Origin: Oxytricha trifallax
Lineage: Eukaryota; Ciliophora; Spirotrichea; Sporadotrichida; Oxytrichidae
Assembly (NCBI GenBank): GCA_000711775.1
Contig: ARYC01018466.1
Location: 26,549 to 90,548 of the forward strand
Reading direction: 5' to 3'
Length of the DNA: 64,000 bases
Shown: positions 21,281 through 32,559 of the stretch, piece by piece
How positions within the stretch are numbered: the stretch's first letter is position 1
Layout: every line of letters starts with the position of its first letter
Position numbers and translations under genes: made by a program
Notes under the pieces: model-generated
What the model saw: only the letters and a program-made list of their open reading frames with translations
Databases searched by the model: none
Told to the model about the DNA's origin: nothing

Positions 21281-22914
21281 TCATTCTATCTTGTTCATTT
21301 CTAATATTTGATTCGCCTATCCACTTCCCTCCTATTCATCTATTTATATCAATTTCTTCTCTGCTCCTTCTAGGCTGTTCTTGTTGTTGTCATCAGTGTT
21401 CATGTTGACTGCATCCTCTTCCTTCTTTTCTTGCTGGTACTCCACCTTATTACTCAATAGGAGTCCCTCTACTTCCGGGATTTCGTCCATTAATTCACTG
21501 AATTTGCCCTTACTTGCCTCGAGTTCCCTCTCTATTTGTCCTCCTGGGTCTTCCTCATTACTACGTCGTCCTATTAGTCAATCTAGGAGTTGAATATTTA
21601 AGTTTCTGACCCAAATCCCTAGTTTGCAAGCTCCCATATCTTGTTGTTTTTCTTCTCGGTGTCTCTCGCTATCTCTTCATCACTCAGTGCAATTCCTGAT
21701 CTACCGATCTCCATTTCATGAATCCCAAACATCATGTAGTATCACTACATATATATTCACTCTTTAGCGAAGATTTGAAATACTCGCTCACCCTGTAATT
21801 CAAATACTATGTGATTAGTTATTAATACTGCCATGATCCCACAGTTTTCCAGATCTTTTACTTAGTTTTTGTTCGCCAAACTATTTAGTTTGTTGATCTT
21901 GAACTCTATCCCAACAATCTCTTCTGCAAGTTCACTAATCTTGTCTAAATACTTTTGCATGAGAGCTAGGCTTCCTATTGATTTCTTTGTGTCGTGGATC
22001 TCTAGAGTCTTAGTCTCTCTCTCGATTTTCAGAATTACTTAGTTTTTGCAATTCTTTAAATTACTCTAGCAGCTTGTTGGGATAACTATTCCTTCCAAAG
22101 CCTCTGTGTCTCTCCAGTATTTACCATTGTCAAGCTTCCAGTTTACAGACCCAATGATTTTCTCCAGGCTTTGTATTCCTTTGTCGTTCATGACTATTGG
22201 TGCCATTATTATGAGTCCCAGTTTGGTTTGATTGAATTGTACTTCCTCCATTTATTTGGATATTTCCATTATTTCTTCTGAGATGTATTTCCAGGGATGA
22301 GATCCAAATTTTTTCAATCTTGATTGATTTTTTTTCCAGCGATCATGTTGTTTCTCTGACCAAAGGTCTCTTTCCCTCACTCCTCTTTGCCTTGCTTCTC
22401 TCCTATCTTCATACTTTTTAACTAATGCTTTCTCTAGTCTGGTCCTTGCGCTTTGGCAGCATATGATAGTGATAATTCTCTTCACTTGAGGAACCCACCC
22501 TTTCTTTGCGTAGGTTATTTTTTCAAATCCTTGACAAGCAACTTCTGACAAGTCGATGATTCTATTGAACTTCATCTGATCTCACAGAACGAACACTGAT
22601 CAATCCTCGTGTTAGTCGAATTGAGTTCTTTAGCTCCTGGATTCATGTAGCTTCTTGCTTGGGTTTGATTTTCCAATCTTGAGCTTGCTTTTATAACTCA
22701 TCTATTTGTTTAGTGGAACTCTGATATTCTCCTCATTTATAATACCTAGCGCTTCTTGGTCTCTGATCCTATCTTTGTGATTGTATCTTACCTCTTACAC
22801 TTTCCTCCAGAATTCCCTCTTCTTGTTGTCGTATCCCTACCTTCCGGTATTTCTTTCCTTTGAATTGCTCTTCTTTTCCTCCTCTTGATGTTCACTGAAA
22901 CTTGATTTGTTCAT
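21281..22914 (-). pseudogene. Second LINE ORF, LINE B copy; possible Ulp1/C48-like peptidase
   Basis: Starts MNKSSFSEHQEEE at 22914 and ends at a UGA at 21281-21283, about 500 residues allowing for frameshifts (near 22580 and 21600). The first third is very basic and charged (KKREFWRKVQEVRYNHKDR). The middle has WKLDNGKYWRD (about 22120), QVILKIERETKTLEIHD (about 22040-21990) and ENCGIMAVLITNH (about 21870-21835), then FQIFAK. Spacing and motif order resemble Ulp1-type peptidases (W-D near the start, W-strand-D, then D/N-C-G), but the histidine is absent at the expected place. The C-terminus is acidic and Gln/Asn-rich. Assignment is tentative; an RNA-binding ORF1-like role is the main alternative. 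Confidence 0.5.
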
Positions 22915-22932
22915 TAGTATCCTATTTAATTG

Positions 22933-22967
22933 TTAAAGATTTCTCTTTATTTTTAATTAATTATTTT
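22933..22967 (-). repeat. 35-bp leader repeat upstream of second LINE ORF
   Basis: Identical over 35 bp to 28026-28060, which precedes the first ORF of the same element. It lies 19 bp upstream of the second ORF's ATG (22914). Confidence 0.7.
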
Positions 22968-24252
22968 ATTATAATTCTCTTATTTCACCTAATTATTACT
23001 TTCTGGGTCTTTCACGTTTTAGATATTCAATTCTTTTGTCAAATCTAAATTTGAGTAATCTAATCTGTTTATATCTCCTTTTTTTGACATCAGCCACCTT
23101 AAATAGTTTTTTTAATAGGCTGGTAATATTCGCGTAGTTCTAGTCGTCTTATTCTTTAGCCCAGCCAAATCATGTCCTTGATAATTTATATTTGTTTGTG
23201 ACTATTTAAGTTAAATATTCTATTATCTCTTATTGTTTTTGAGAATCTGTTTGGGTCTCCTTCTGAGTTAATCAGTTCACTATTCTTCATATGATTCTAG
23301 TCTACCAAGACCTTGTGTACTCTTCAGTAATGGCTCGTGCAATAGTTGATTATAGTTTTCCTTTAACTTATTGCCATCATGGCATCCATAACATATTGAG
23401 CAAGGAATATTTTCTTTTTTTTTAAAGTTTATTTCCCTTTTCTTTGATCTCTTCACTCGCTTTTTTTTGGCTTTATGAATTGGTCTATGTTCATATTTAT
23501 TCTCTTCATGTTTTTCTGAACCAAGTCCCTTATTATTTCAGTGGTATTAGTTTCTATTAACTAGGTAACATTTCTCAAAATTTTGTTAGGAATATCCCTC
23601 GGTGTTCAAAAGGCGATTCTTTTTAGTTGTAATTCCATCTTCTCGATTTCTTCTAGTTTCATGAATCGAGCAGCCACCAACGGGGTGTATTTGTATATCA
23701 TTAGTGATCTTATCTGTTCCATCATTAATGTGTCACTGACTGTACGATTGTTAGAATTTGTTGGTTTCTAGTAGAATTCTGTTTTCTTTTCAATTTCATT
23801 CCAAGTATTTCTTAGTAGATTTCGTGTGTTCAGACATATGTTTAATCCTGAGTACTTAGCTTCTTGGACTTTGTTAATTCCTTCTATTTGAATTTCATTT
23901 CTAAAGTTCCTTGAGTCACTCAAAAATAATGTCTTTTTCGTGTTAATCTTTAAGTTGTATGATTTCTTTATTTCCCTAAAGCATTCTATAACTCTTCTAA
24001 ACTATTATAGGTCTTTAGTGTTTACAAAGATGTCATCTGCAAATGCAATCAATTTGCATTGTTTAATTAGAGACTTAAGTTTTTTTTTTAGGCGTATAAG
24101 GCATCTTATAGATATAGGCTGAATAACATGGGTGATAATCTGATTCTTTGTGCTACTCCCTGTTCTATTTTTATCTCCTTTTCCTAAAATGTGATTTTGT
24201 TATTCGAGTACAACATCTCAATGAGCTTTACTATTTCCGCGTCTTTCTGTCA

Positions 24253-25563
24253 TTTGGTAAAAATTTTTAATATTCAGGCAATTATTAAAATTAATAAACT
24301 CTTACTAAATGGTATAAACTATAATATTAATCATTCTTAAGTTGATTATTTTGAATGTATTTTTCATTATGTAAGGCAATCGAGAAAAGTTGCCGAGAAT
24401 TTCTCGATTGCCTTACATTAACTTAAAAATTTAATAAATCTATTTTCATTTACTATTATTGATGTTTTTTCGCTTAATTAAATCATATTATTATTATTAG
24501 TTAGTAAATAGTGAGTAACTGTGAGATGATTTATCACAAAATTTTTTCTATATCTACCTAAGTTTAGAAAAAGTTATTCACTCATTATTGCTAAAATAAA
24601 AAAGAATAGGAATTTATAAATACATAAAATAAATAAACTGTCTATATTTTAGTATTAGTAAATTTAATTAGATTTATAATAGAGAAAAATGGAATAATAA
24701 TGTGAGTTTTTATAGTATATGAACTTATATACTTTAACATGCTATGATGAAATTTATATTTTTAATTAATTTCATATTTCCATAATCATTTGTCATTCCA
24801 CGGAAATGATGTGATTGTGAAAATAGAATAGTTTTTTTAGTTTGTTAGTAAATCTTAGCTTTTATCTTTGTGAATACTGTATTATTTAAGTAGCGCAATT
24901 AGAAATTTGTATATTCATATAATTTGAGAAATTCTTAAATTTAATGGGAGTATCAATGAAGTTTAAAGTAAATATGTATAATTAAGGTTGATATTTTCAA
25001 AAATAATCACTTACTATACGTTTAATTTGTGAAAATTAAATACTACTTAGAGAGGTTTTATGGGTAGTTTGGTATAAACTGTTCCATTTAAAAAATAATA
25101 TCTAGAATTTTAAATATATTACGTTAATTGATTACTTTCTATAATTTTTAAATCTGAAAAATTCATGATCGATAATTAATATATAACACTTCTTAAAGTT
25201 TTATAATATAAGGCTTAAATTGTTACTAGTAATAATTATATCATACAAAATAAAGTCTTTCTAAAAAGTTAATACTTTTTAGAGAGATGTTAGTTAATTT
25301 ATATATAATAAATAATCAATAATTCATGAATAAGCTAAAGATTACATTTATAATTTACACTTACTCAATTTGATTTATGAATTCTGTTTATTTAAATAAT
25401 TAAAGTATAAGATGAAAATAAACTATTTAGACTTCTTAAATAAATTATTTTGAATTAATTAAAATAAAAAATTAGGATTAATTTTAAGCTACATATTTAT
25501 GAATAATAGACTTTAACTTGATTTATTCATTCAGTCAACTATTTTTTTTTAATTTTTACCAAA
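24253..25563. mobile_element. 1.3-kb AT-rich element with 13-bp inverted terminal repeats, inside LINE B RT
   Basis: Begins TTTGGTAAAAATT and ends with its exact inverse AATTTTTACCAAA. The flanking LINE sequence is continuous across the insertion when compared with LINE C. No transposase-like ORF is visible, so it is non-autonomous or decayed. It contains a strong hairpin at 24369-24418. No clear target duplication was found. Confidence 0.6.
24369..24418. repeat. Perfect 19-bp hairpin
   Basis: Arms 24369-24387 and 24400-24418 are perfectly complementary (core GGCAATCGAGAAA) around a 12-nt loop. It is much more GC-rich than the surrounding element. Function unknown. Confidence 0.8.
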
Positions 25564-26428
25564 TCTATCTTTACTTTTAAATTGATATATGTTTGTCTTT
25601 CTAGACTGAGTCATAAGCTTTTTATAGGTCTATTAGTAAGTATGCTTCTCTTTATTTGCTCTTCCTCCTGGATTAATTGATGTGTTCGAGGAATCTTATT
25701 AGGTTAATATGCGTACTTTTACTTTCTTTAAAACCATTTTGGTAGTTTCCTGTTTGTAGTAGCCCACTCTAGTTTTCGATTGTTTTGTTAATTATAACTT
25801 TTTCCACTATTTTCCTAAATGTGAGTTCACTACAATTGGCCTTATGTTGCTAACATCTGGTTATGAATTCTTCTAATCTTTGCTTAAAAGGATCAACCTT
25901 CCCTCTTTGATTTACTGTAGGATTTATCTATCGTTGAGCCATTAGGTTATTTTTTGACAAATTAATTCTCGTATTTTCTAGGATTTGCATAAAATTTTCC
26001 CATCAAACCATCTAGGTCTATTGCTTTATTGAAGTTGCATTCTTGTATACTTTTTTTCGACGTTTTTTTCCTCGCAGAGTCTTTCTGCTTCTTCTTAGTC
26101 AAGCATCGTTATGTCTTTCTTATTTTACAATGTATCTTTGTCTTCTCTTTTGTCTTTGAATAACTGACTGTAAAACTCTACGATTTTCCTTCTTGTATCC
26201 TCCCTTGCCTCAATTCTTTTGTCATTAATCGTTAGTCCTTTAATTGGTTGTGAGTCCTTTTGACTCTTCGTCAGTCTTTTCACCATGTGGAAGAAACCTT
26301 TTAAATCGTTTTTGTTCAAGCACTATTCTAAGTCGTTGATTGCTTCTTTCCATTTGATCTTCATTTCTTAAAAAATGTTGGCCTAGCTTGTTCCATTGTT
26401 TCTAAGGAACCACTCTGGTGGTTGTTAA

Positions 26429-26855
26429 TATTGTAGAAATACATTTGAATTTGGAAAATTGATTATAATTAAATTAAATATAAATCAAAATGGTGTCAGT
26501 TAAAGTTTACAAATTTGAACGATCTAGGACTCATTGGATAGGGAATTCAAAATAAGCTGGACTTTAATATTGGCGGTACTATTTTATCGTATCCCCAGAG
26601 CGAGATAACTTCACTTTAATTAAATTCAAAAAATTTCAATGAATTATACCCTCATATTGAGCTTGAGTTATCTCACTCCAGGGATGATGCGATAAAATAG
26701 TGCCGCCAATAGTAAAGTCCAGCTAATTTTGAATTCCCTATCGAATGAGTCCAAGATCGTTCAAATTTGTCAACTTTAACTGCCTCGATTTTGATTTATA
26801 TTTAATTTAATTTAACTATAATCAATTTTTCAAATTCAAATGTATTTTTACAATA
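26429..26855. mobile_element. 427-bp foldback (MITE-like) element in LINE B
   Basis: Two long inverted arms (26429-26609 and 26667-26855, about 90 percent alike by eye) surround a 57-bp spacer. Ends read TATTGTA and its inverse TACAATA. LINE ORF2 sequence continues on both sides. No coding capacity. The nearly complete inverted structure could form a long RNA hairpin. Confidence 0.75.
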
Positions 26856-28025
26856 CCAACTTTTTCCTTTTACCTGTTTTTCTATTTTGTCTTTGAAACA
26901 TTCTTGTATTGGATGTCTTATTCCTTTAGTGAAAGTTCCCTTCCTTCTTCAATAAATGTCTTCCAGCATTATTTTCTGATGTCCGTTATTCTAATTGCCC
27001 TCTCTCTGTCTGTTAATTTCAGGTCATCATCTTGGTAATTTATTTTATGAATCACTTGTACTAGTTTGAGATCCGTTAGTCTAAGTTGGCATGTTTCTTA
27101 TTTCACAGTCTCTTTATTTTGTAAAGATCTGGTCAAGTTAGTTCCCTTTCGTGTGAGTTTCCACTCCTTCCGGAATAGATTCTTTCAACCTCTCTTTGTT
27201 AAATCTTTTCCCCAAGTCTTTAATATGGAAGTTGAAGTCTCCCATCACAATTATTCTCTGTTTTGGAATTTCTACTTTAGAGATTAATCATAAAAATCAG
27301 TATGTTTTGTTGTTTTTTTACTTCTTCGTTCCAAAATGGTGGTTTGTATGCTGTTATGATGTGGAGTAGAAATCCCCCCACGTTCAAGATGTTCCATGCT
27401 ATAAATTGTTTGAGAGTTTTGAATGTTTTAATTTCATACTTTCCACTATTTAATACCAGCACTCCTCCATTCCTCGCTAGTTGGGTTTGTGCTATGTTCT
27501 TGTTGTTGATTCCAACCAGTCTTTAGAGTCTTGTCTCTACAAGTCCTATGAAATCGAAGTTTTTGCCTTCAATGTCTTTCATCAGTTGGTCTTGTTAAAG
27601 TTTTGAGTTCAATCCTCTGACATTCTGTAGGCATAGGTTTATCTCTATCGTCTTCGTAATTCCTTGTCTTTTGTTACTTATGATTTGTTCTCTCCTCTTG
27701 GTTTGTTATCTCTCCGCGAACCTTTAATTTCTTCTCACCCATCCTTCAACTTCTCTAACAGGTTAGTAGAATTCAGGCTGTTGGCTATTGTCAATCTTGA
27801 CCGAAAATTTGTTTATATTTTTCCAATTGTTTTATTATAACTATACATTCTGGTTTTGAGATGTTGAATTTTACGAATTTAATTTTGAATTTTCAAATTA
27901 TTTTTCCAATGTTTACTATGAAGACGGTTTCTCTCCTTGACCACTGTTTTGCGAGTAGGTAAGTAGTTTCCTCCTTCCATTAGTTATTAACTTTTCTGGC
28001 ACCATTTTTCCCGCCTCTTTAATTC

Positions 28026-28060
28026 TTAAAGATTTCTCTTTATTTTTAATTAATTATTTT
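28026..28060 (-). repeat. 35-bp leader repeat upstream of LINE B ORF2
   Basis: Identical to 22933-22967. It lies about 20 bp upstream of the ORF2 ATG at 28005. Confidence 0.7.
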
Positions 28061-28704
28061 TAATAGTAAGTAATTGATTTTATTTGAAAGAAGTTTAAAG
28101 AGTCAATCTCTGTTTTATCACTTGTCTTAATTAATTTACTGGAAGATTAGCGAGTATTTTAAAACTGAGGAATTATTCTGATATCATTTGACTTAATTCA
28201 TTTTATATCTATCGAATCATAAAAAGAAGATCTTGCTAAAAGAAGTTTTTTGTTGTTGAACTATCCATAAATAGCTTAGCTCAATCTTATTGTTTGAGCC
28301 AAAATAATCTTAAAATTAATTAAGTTATAGTAAAATGTAAAGTTTGCTCCATTTTTTTCCAAGTTTAAAATTCAATTTTAGAGCTTTATTTTTAATGAGT
28401 TTTTGGAATTATATAAAATATAATTGACACTGTTTATTGAGGTAATGTCGTCATGCTAACAATTTATTTGACATTTCCAGGTCATTTTTTAATTAAATCT
28501 ACCATCTTTCTCATCTGTAGAATAATTTTTATCTATTGCTAATAGTTTTCCATTAAAATATAATATAATATTTTATTTTAATATATTATTATATCATCTA
28601 ATTAGATTATTTTCTCAATAGAGATGCTAAATTAATTAACATTCATAAATACTTCAGTATTAATTACAATAAAGCATTGAATAATATTATTCATTTGAAT
28701 AGAT

Positions 28705-28905
28705 ATACTATAGGGGTTGAGGCTAGTTGTATTCAAGTGTTTCTGCTTTGGTTCATTAACGGGTAATTATCTAAAATTAATGTTAGAACCTCGACCACTC
28801 TTAGATTATAGACTTTTGATCCTCATACCAAACGCAGATAAGTTAACTCTCATAAATTTAAATTGCAACTGGAAAAAAAAACTATCATACACCTCTAATA
28901 ACTAA
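28705..28905 (+). other. Candidate coding segment
   Basis: A GC-richer patch in AT-rich DNA. One plus-strand frame reads RLVVFKCFCFGSLTGNY and later LLDYRLLILIPNADKL; another frame is also open. No homology is recognised and the strand is uncertain. Confidence 0.25.
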
Positions 28906-28966
28906 TCTTATATTAATAATATTATTTTATCTTTAACTAGAAGGATGAACTTCAATTTAAGTTAAA

Positions 28967-29158
28967 ATGACAGTTTTAGCACACTAGAACTTCATCCAGC
29001 AATTAGCAGAATTTCACCTGGTGAGTAGATTCCTGGCATTTGCATTGAAAGTTACTAGCCAAAAAGGTAAGAAATCAATAGACGAACGATATGCATAGAT
29101 TTATGCCTTAATATTCACTGTTTTAATGAGTAAAAAATTAAACATTTACCATTAGTGA
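28967..29158 (+). CDS. Small ORF, 63 codons, unknown
   Basis: The ATG at 28967 opens a frame ending at a UGA (29156-29158) with UAA/UAG as Gln: MTVLAHQNFIQQLAEFH, then LVSRFLAFALKVTSQKGKK and SIDERYAQIYALIF. The composition is protein-like, unlike the AT-rich flanks. AAAGGTAAGAAATC at about 29070 could be a splice donor, so this may be the first exon of a longer gene. No family recognised. Confidence 0.35.
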
Positions 29159-29429
29159 GAAAATATCAATTTTTTATATAGTATTTATTTATTTATTTTA
29201 AATTAAAGAATGAGCTATTTAAATTTGAGTTAAATTGTTGTTTAATATTAAAACAAACATAATTTCATATAAAGATAACATTTAATTTTTACAATCATCA
29301 TTGAGATATAGTTAATTTATTTTTAATCTTAAAAAATAATATAAAAGAGTAAAATCATTGGATTAGAGTAATTAATACAATAATTGAGCTATAATAGTAA
29401 TTAAACGAAATTAAAGGAAATATATTAAA

Positions 29430-29850
29430 AGAAGCAGAGTGGTTCAAAGCGCTAATCAATCATTTCTTACATCAACCATGCCAAAAACACCAAAGCAAAG
29501 CTAGAATCAAATTTGGGAAGTCTTGCCACTAATGCTTTAGGTGCAACTGAATCTTTTTATTGTAAATTATTTCTTAAACTGTCTTGATTTAGCCGCATCT
29601 TTTCAAAATACTTTCACCGTTAGAGGAAATCTCTGTGGCCACAGTAAGCATTCCTATAAAGAATACCTCAAGACAGTAGAGGAATTCTAGTGACTGCTCT
29701 GGCATTTTAGCGCAAATGGTCATCCTCCACTGAGTAATTCCAATGATATCTATTTCTCACTCCAATTCTGTTGATGACTGTCAGATTTCTCTGAAAAGAG
29801 AGCATGGACCAAGAACGTAGGCGTGCAGCTAGAAAATTATTGCTCATTTT
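29430..29850 (-). other. GC-richer island, candidate gene segment
   Basis: The minus strand from about 29825 gives SWSMLSFQRNLTVINRIGV, then NRYHWNYSVEDDHLRQNAR, up to a UGA near 29680. This is protein-like and bounded by AT-rich DNA. The rest of the island (29430-29640) has no single good frame. Probably an MDS; product unknown. Confidence 0.35.
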
Positions 29851-30521
29851 TAAAGGCTATTATATTATTATTAATTTACATCTGCAATTATTATTTCACT
29901 TTTATCTTTACTTTTTATTGATAGATTTTAAAATAAATCAAATTTTATAGTTTTTTTAATTAATGGAGTAAATAAACTAATTAATTAATCAATTAATTAA
30001 AATTATTTGATGTCGTTTGTAATAATTAAATAAAGAAATTTCATGATTTATGAGATTATTAGTTGGAATACTGCATTAATTTCTTTATATTATAAAATTA
30101 AAGCGAAAAATTTAATTATTCTCATTATAATTTTTTAATCAATGGGACATTCCTTAAATACCCGTTGTAGCTCTATCTAGAATATAATCTACAATCAACT
30201 AAACAATATGCCAATTGATAAGCATGATTAATCTTCCACTTTATAGTGATTCTATTAAGTATCTGGTAGTTTTTGTTTATGAATTCTTAAGCAAAGATGT
30301 TAATCAAACCACATTAAGATTTTTGACATATTAGACTCAACAATAACCATTAGTTATAATTACTTCTAATTCTTATCTGATTATTAGATATGCTCTTTTG
30401 ATTTCGAATGTTGCAATGCCTTACACCATGATAAAGCCATTTTATTGAAAATTCAGTTACCTTTTCTCTGGCGAGAATTGAGCGTTTTATTGGTAAAAGC
30501 ATCAAGTTTGTGTTCTTTTAT

Positions 30522-31104
30522 GATAATAAGTAAACTAGAGAATATATTTATACACAAGCTTCATTACTGAATTGCTCCATAAAACTCTTGCAGTATAAAT
30601 TATGGACAACTATGATCTTACAGTCCTCACTGTTGCTAAAATTTACAATTCCACCTTTATTAGACATAATTATGAATCATAAATCAGTTTTTCTGTTACA
30701 ACATTAAAATTATTTAGTATGAATGATATTTATGCCAACTAAGATTCAAATTAATACTTCTAAGTTAAAGGAATTTATCCTTAGAAATTGTATATTCTTA
30801 TTGAAAATATTTAAATGATAAAATTTTTAATTGAGTAATTGAATTGGAATTAATATTTTAAAAGAATATGGTCTTCATGTAGTTATTATCACTATCTTTG
30901 GTAATTTGTATAATTGAAAAGTTCAATTGCTACATATAGTCAATCCTTTAAAGATAAGTTTTTTATCACTCCTGCTCTTAATGAGTTAAACTATATCTTA
31001 TGTTCAGACATATTTAAATATCATTAAGCTGAAATAAATATTTATAAAGAATTATCATAATACTCATATATAACGATTTTCCAAAGAGCAATCTGTAACA
31101 TTTG
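30522..31104 (+). other. Open frame of about 190 codons, candidate gene segment
   Basis: The plus strand lacks UGA from about 30522 to 31104. The first third is protein-like (TELLHKTLAVQIMDNYDL, TVLTVAKIYNSTFIRHNY); an ATG is at 30602. The later part is rich in Gln from UAA/UAG and is less convincing. A second frame (YNDFPKSNLQHLSIL, KEFQELRFISIVKQI) overlaps and continues from about 31070 to 31220. Unknown product. Confidence 0.3.
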
Positions 31105-31367
31105 AGCATTTTGTCATAAAAATCTTCACTTCCGAGTGTATTCTCCAAAGAATTCTAGGAATTGAGATTCATTTCAATAGTCAAATAGATTATTTCGAAA
31201 CAGACAAGTATTTTCAATGGTAGGTGATGAAAATAGGTAATTTTTATTAAAGATATTTTTGTGTGAATAAAATATACTTTTAAGGTAATCTCAAATATGA
31301 CAAAAATTATCAAAAAAAGGGTCAATAGTTATTTTCGAAATTTTTATAACAATCTCTTTAGTTTTTG

Positions 31368-31510
31368 GAATCAGCTACAGCACCTAAAATTGATAGTAAG
31401 ATTATAATAAAGCCTAGGGAAGACATGAAATTGACGGTAGAGGTCAAGATGACATCGATAATGGCGCCAGTGAAGTGCCAAAAACAACATAAGATTTTCT
31501 TATATTATGG
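31368..31510 (+). other. Candidate coding segment
   Basis: The plus strand reads SATAPKIDSKIIIKPRED and MKLTVEVKMTSIMAPVKC, protein-like and GC-richer than the surroundings. No start or stop within the segment, so an internal MDS or exon is likely. Unknown family. Confidence 0.35.
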
Positions 31511-31899
31511 AATTTTGAAGCTGTTAGGAGATTAGTGTATAAATCATTTTGTATTTTATATTTATCATATAAACATTTAGTCACTTATTTATGATTTTTA
31601 AGTTTATTTCATTGTTATTAATTATTTAAGTCTTTAAATTTCTGAATGCAAAGTAATGGACTATAACTGCTTAATTTAAATCATTCTTTAATTACACTAA
31701 TGTCCTCATAATATATTTATTTAGAAAATCTCATCAAATGTTATTTGTCTGAAATGTATAATTTATCTCCCTGATATTTTTTACAGCGAATCGATAGTTT
31801 TATAAAATGACCTGATATACATATTAGCTTAAGACTACGTTCGTGATGATTTAATTACAAATGCCAACCCCAATTCTTGAGTTAGTCTGTATCTGTGAT

Positions 31900-32550
31900 G
31901 GTTTTTGAATCTTCATTCAAACTTCTAATAAGAAGTTTGACTGCTACGAGGAGATATAAATAAAACTACATAAGAAGTAAAAAAACAAGAAGATCACTAT
32001 TATCAAGGAATATAATGCTCTAAATATTCAGCTCTCGAGAGTATGAGCCAAATTATCTATTACCGCGCAAATTTTGAGTCAATTTCACAAAGACAGTGGT
32101 AGTATATTAGTTGATGAAAACACACTGTGCACTTGCACTGCATGAGATTGATACAACTGTGGCCTGGCACTGGCAAGTAACTGCCAGCATACACTCGTAC
32201 AGTTTGAACTTCAAATTGTATATCAATTACTTATTCAAGTGAGTACATCTCTCTGTTTACCTCAGAAGCTCACCCTACAGTTGAAAGCTAACAAGAACTT
32301 TTAAATGGCAACTTCTGATCAATAAGATTTGATGGTTTACATCAAATGCCTGATTCCTCTCAAATAAGTAAGATAATCACCATCCTAGTGTAACAATACT
32401 CCGATGAGGATAAAAACAAGCTAAAAAAGTGGCATACTAAGTTCATCATTGTATAGGATTTCAAGAAGGAAATACCAAGAATAAGAAAACGCAATTATCA
32501 TAGACCCTTATATGATTTTTTCAGTGAAAATATTATGAAGGATAATTAAA
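31900..32550 (+). other. Cluster of candidate coding segments
   Basis: Three protein-like plus-strand stretches lie close together: FDCYEEIQIKLHKKQKNKK (about 31935-32050, to a UGA); an ATG at 32114 giving MKTHCALALHEIDTTVAWHW (to a UGA near 32240); and an ATG at 32305 giving MATSDQQDLMVYIKCLIPL. The last joins in frame to KNKLKKWHTKFIIVQDFKK if a 41-nt GTAAG...AG stretch (about 32368-32408) is spliced. The cluster looks like short exons or MDSs of one or more genes. Product unknown. Confidence 0.35.
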
Positions 32551-32559
32551 TAAACATTA

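Larger units (their letters stand above)
22990..28005 (-). pseudogene. LINE B ORF2: APE endonuclease and reverse transcriptase
   Basis: The ATG at 28005 (MVPEKLITNGRRKLL) opens a frame with an APE-type endonuclease: LCLQNVRGLNSKL, FIGLVETRL, GGVLVLNSGKYE, IITAYKPPFW and MGDFNFH (about 27240). The reverse transcriptase follows the foldback insertion: KGFFHMVKRLTKSQ (about 26290), QNGFKESKSTH (about 25720), an AYLLIDLQKAYDS-like block (about 25640), and LIAFADDIFVNT with an intact FADD box (about 24045). The end of the domain has AARFMKLEEIEKM (about 23660) and WLGQRIRRLE (about 23150). At least two frameshifts (near 27275 and 23125) plus two insertions disrupt it. It is an L1/RTE-like non-LTR enzyme; the clade cannot be fixed by eye. 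Confidence 0.82.
21241..28060 (-). mobile_element. LINE B: non-LTR retrotransposon with two ORFs and two insertions
   Basis: On the minus strand an endonuclease/reverse-transcriptase ORF (28005 to about 22990) is followed by a second ORF (22914-21281). An identical 35-bp AT-rich leader lies upstream of both ORFs (28026-28060 and 22933-22967). The element is interrupted by a foldback element (26429-26855) and a 1.3-kb element with inverted terminal repeats (24253-25563). The order RT ORF, then second ORF, is repeated in LINE A, so it is a property of the family. Several frameshifts show that this copy is inactive. Confidence 0.8.

Noticed and set aside
21381-21593. Plus-strand serine/leucine-rich ORF
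   Set aside because: It is the complement of the second LINE ORF on the minus strand, which is conserved in LINE A.
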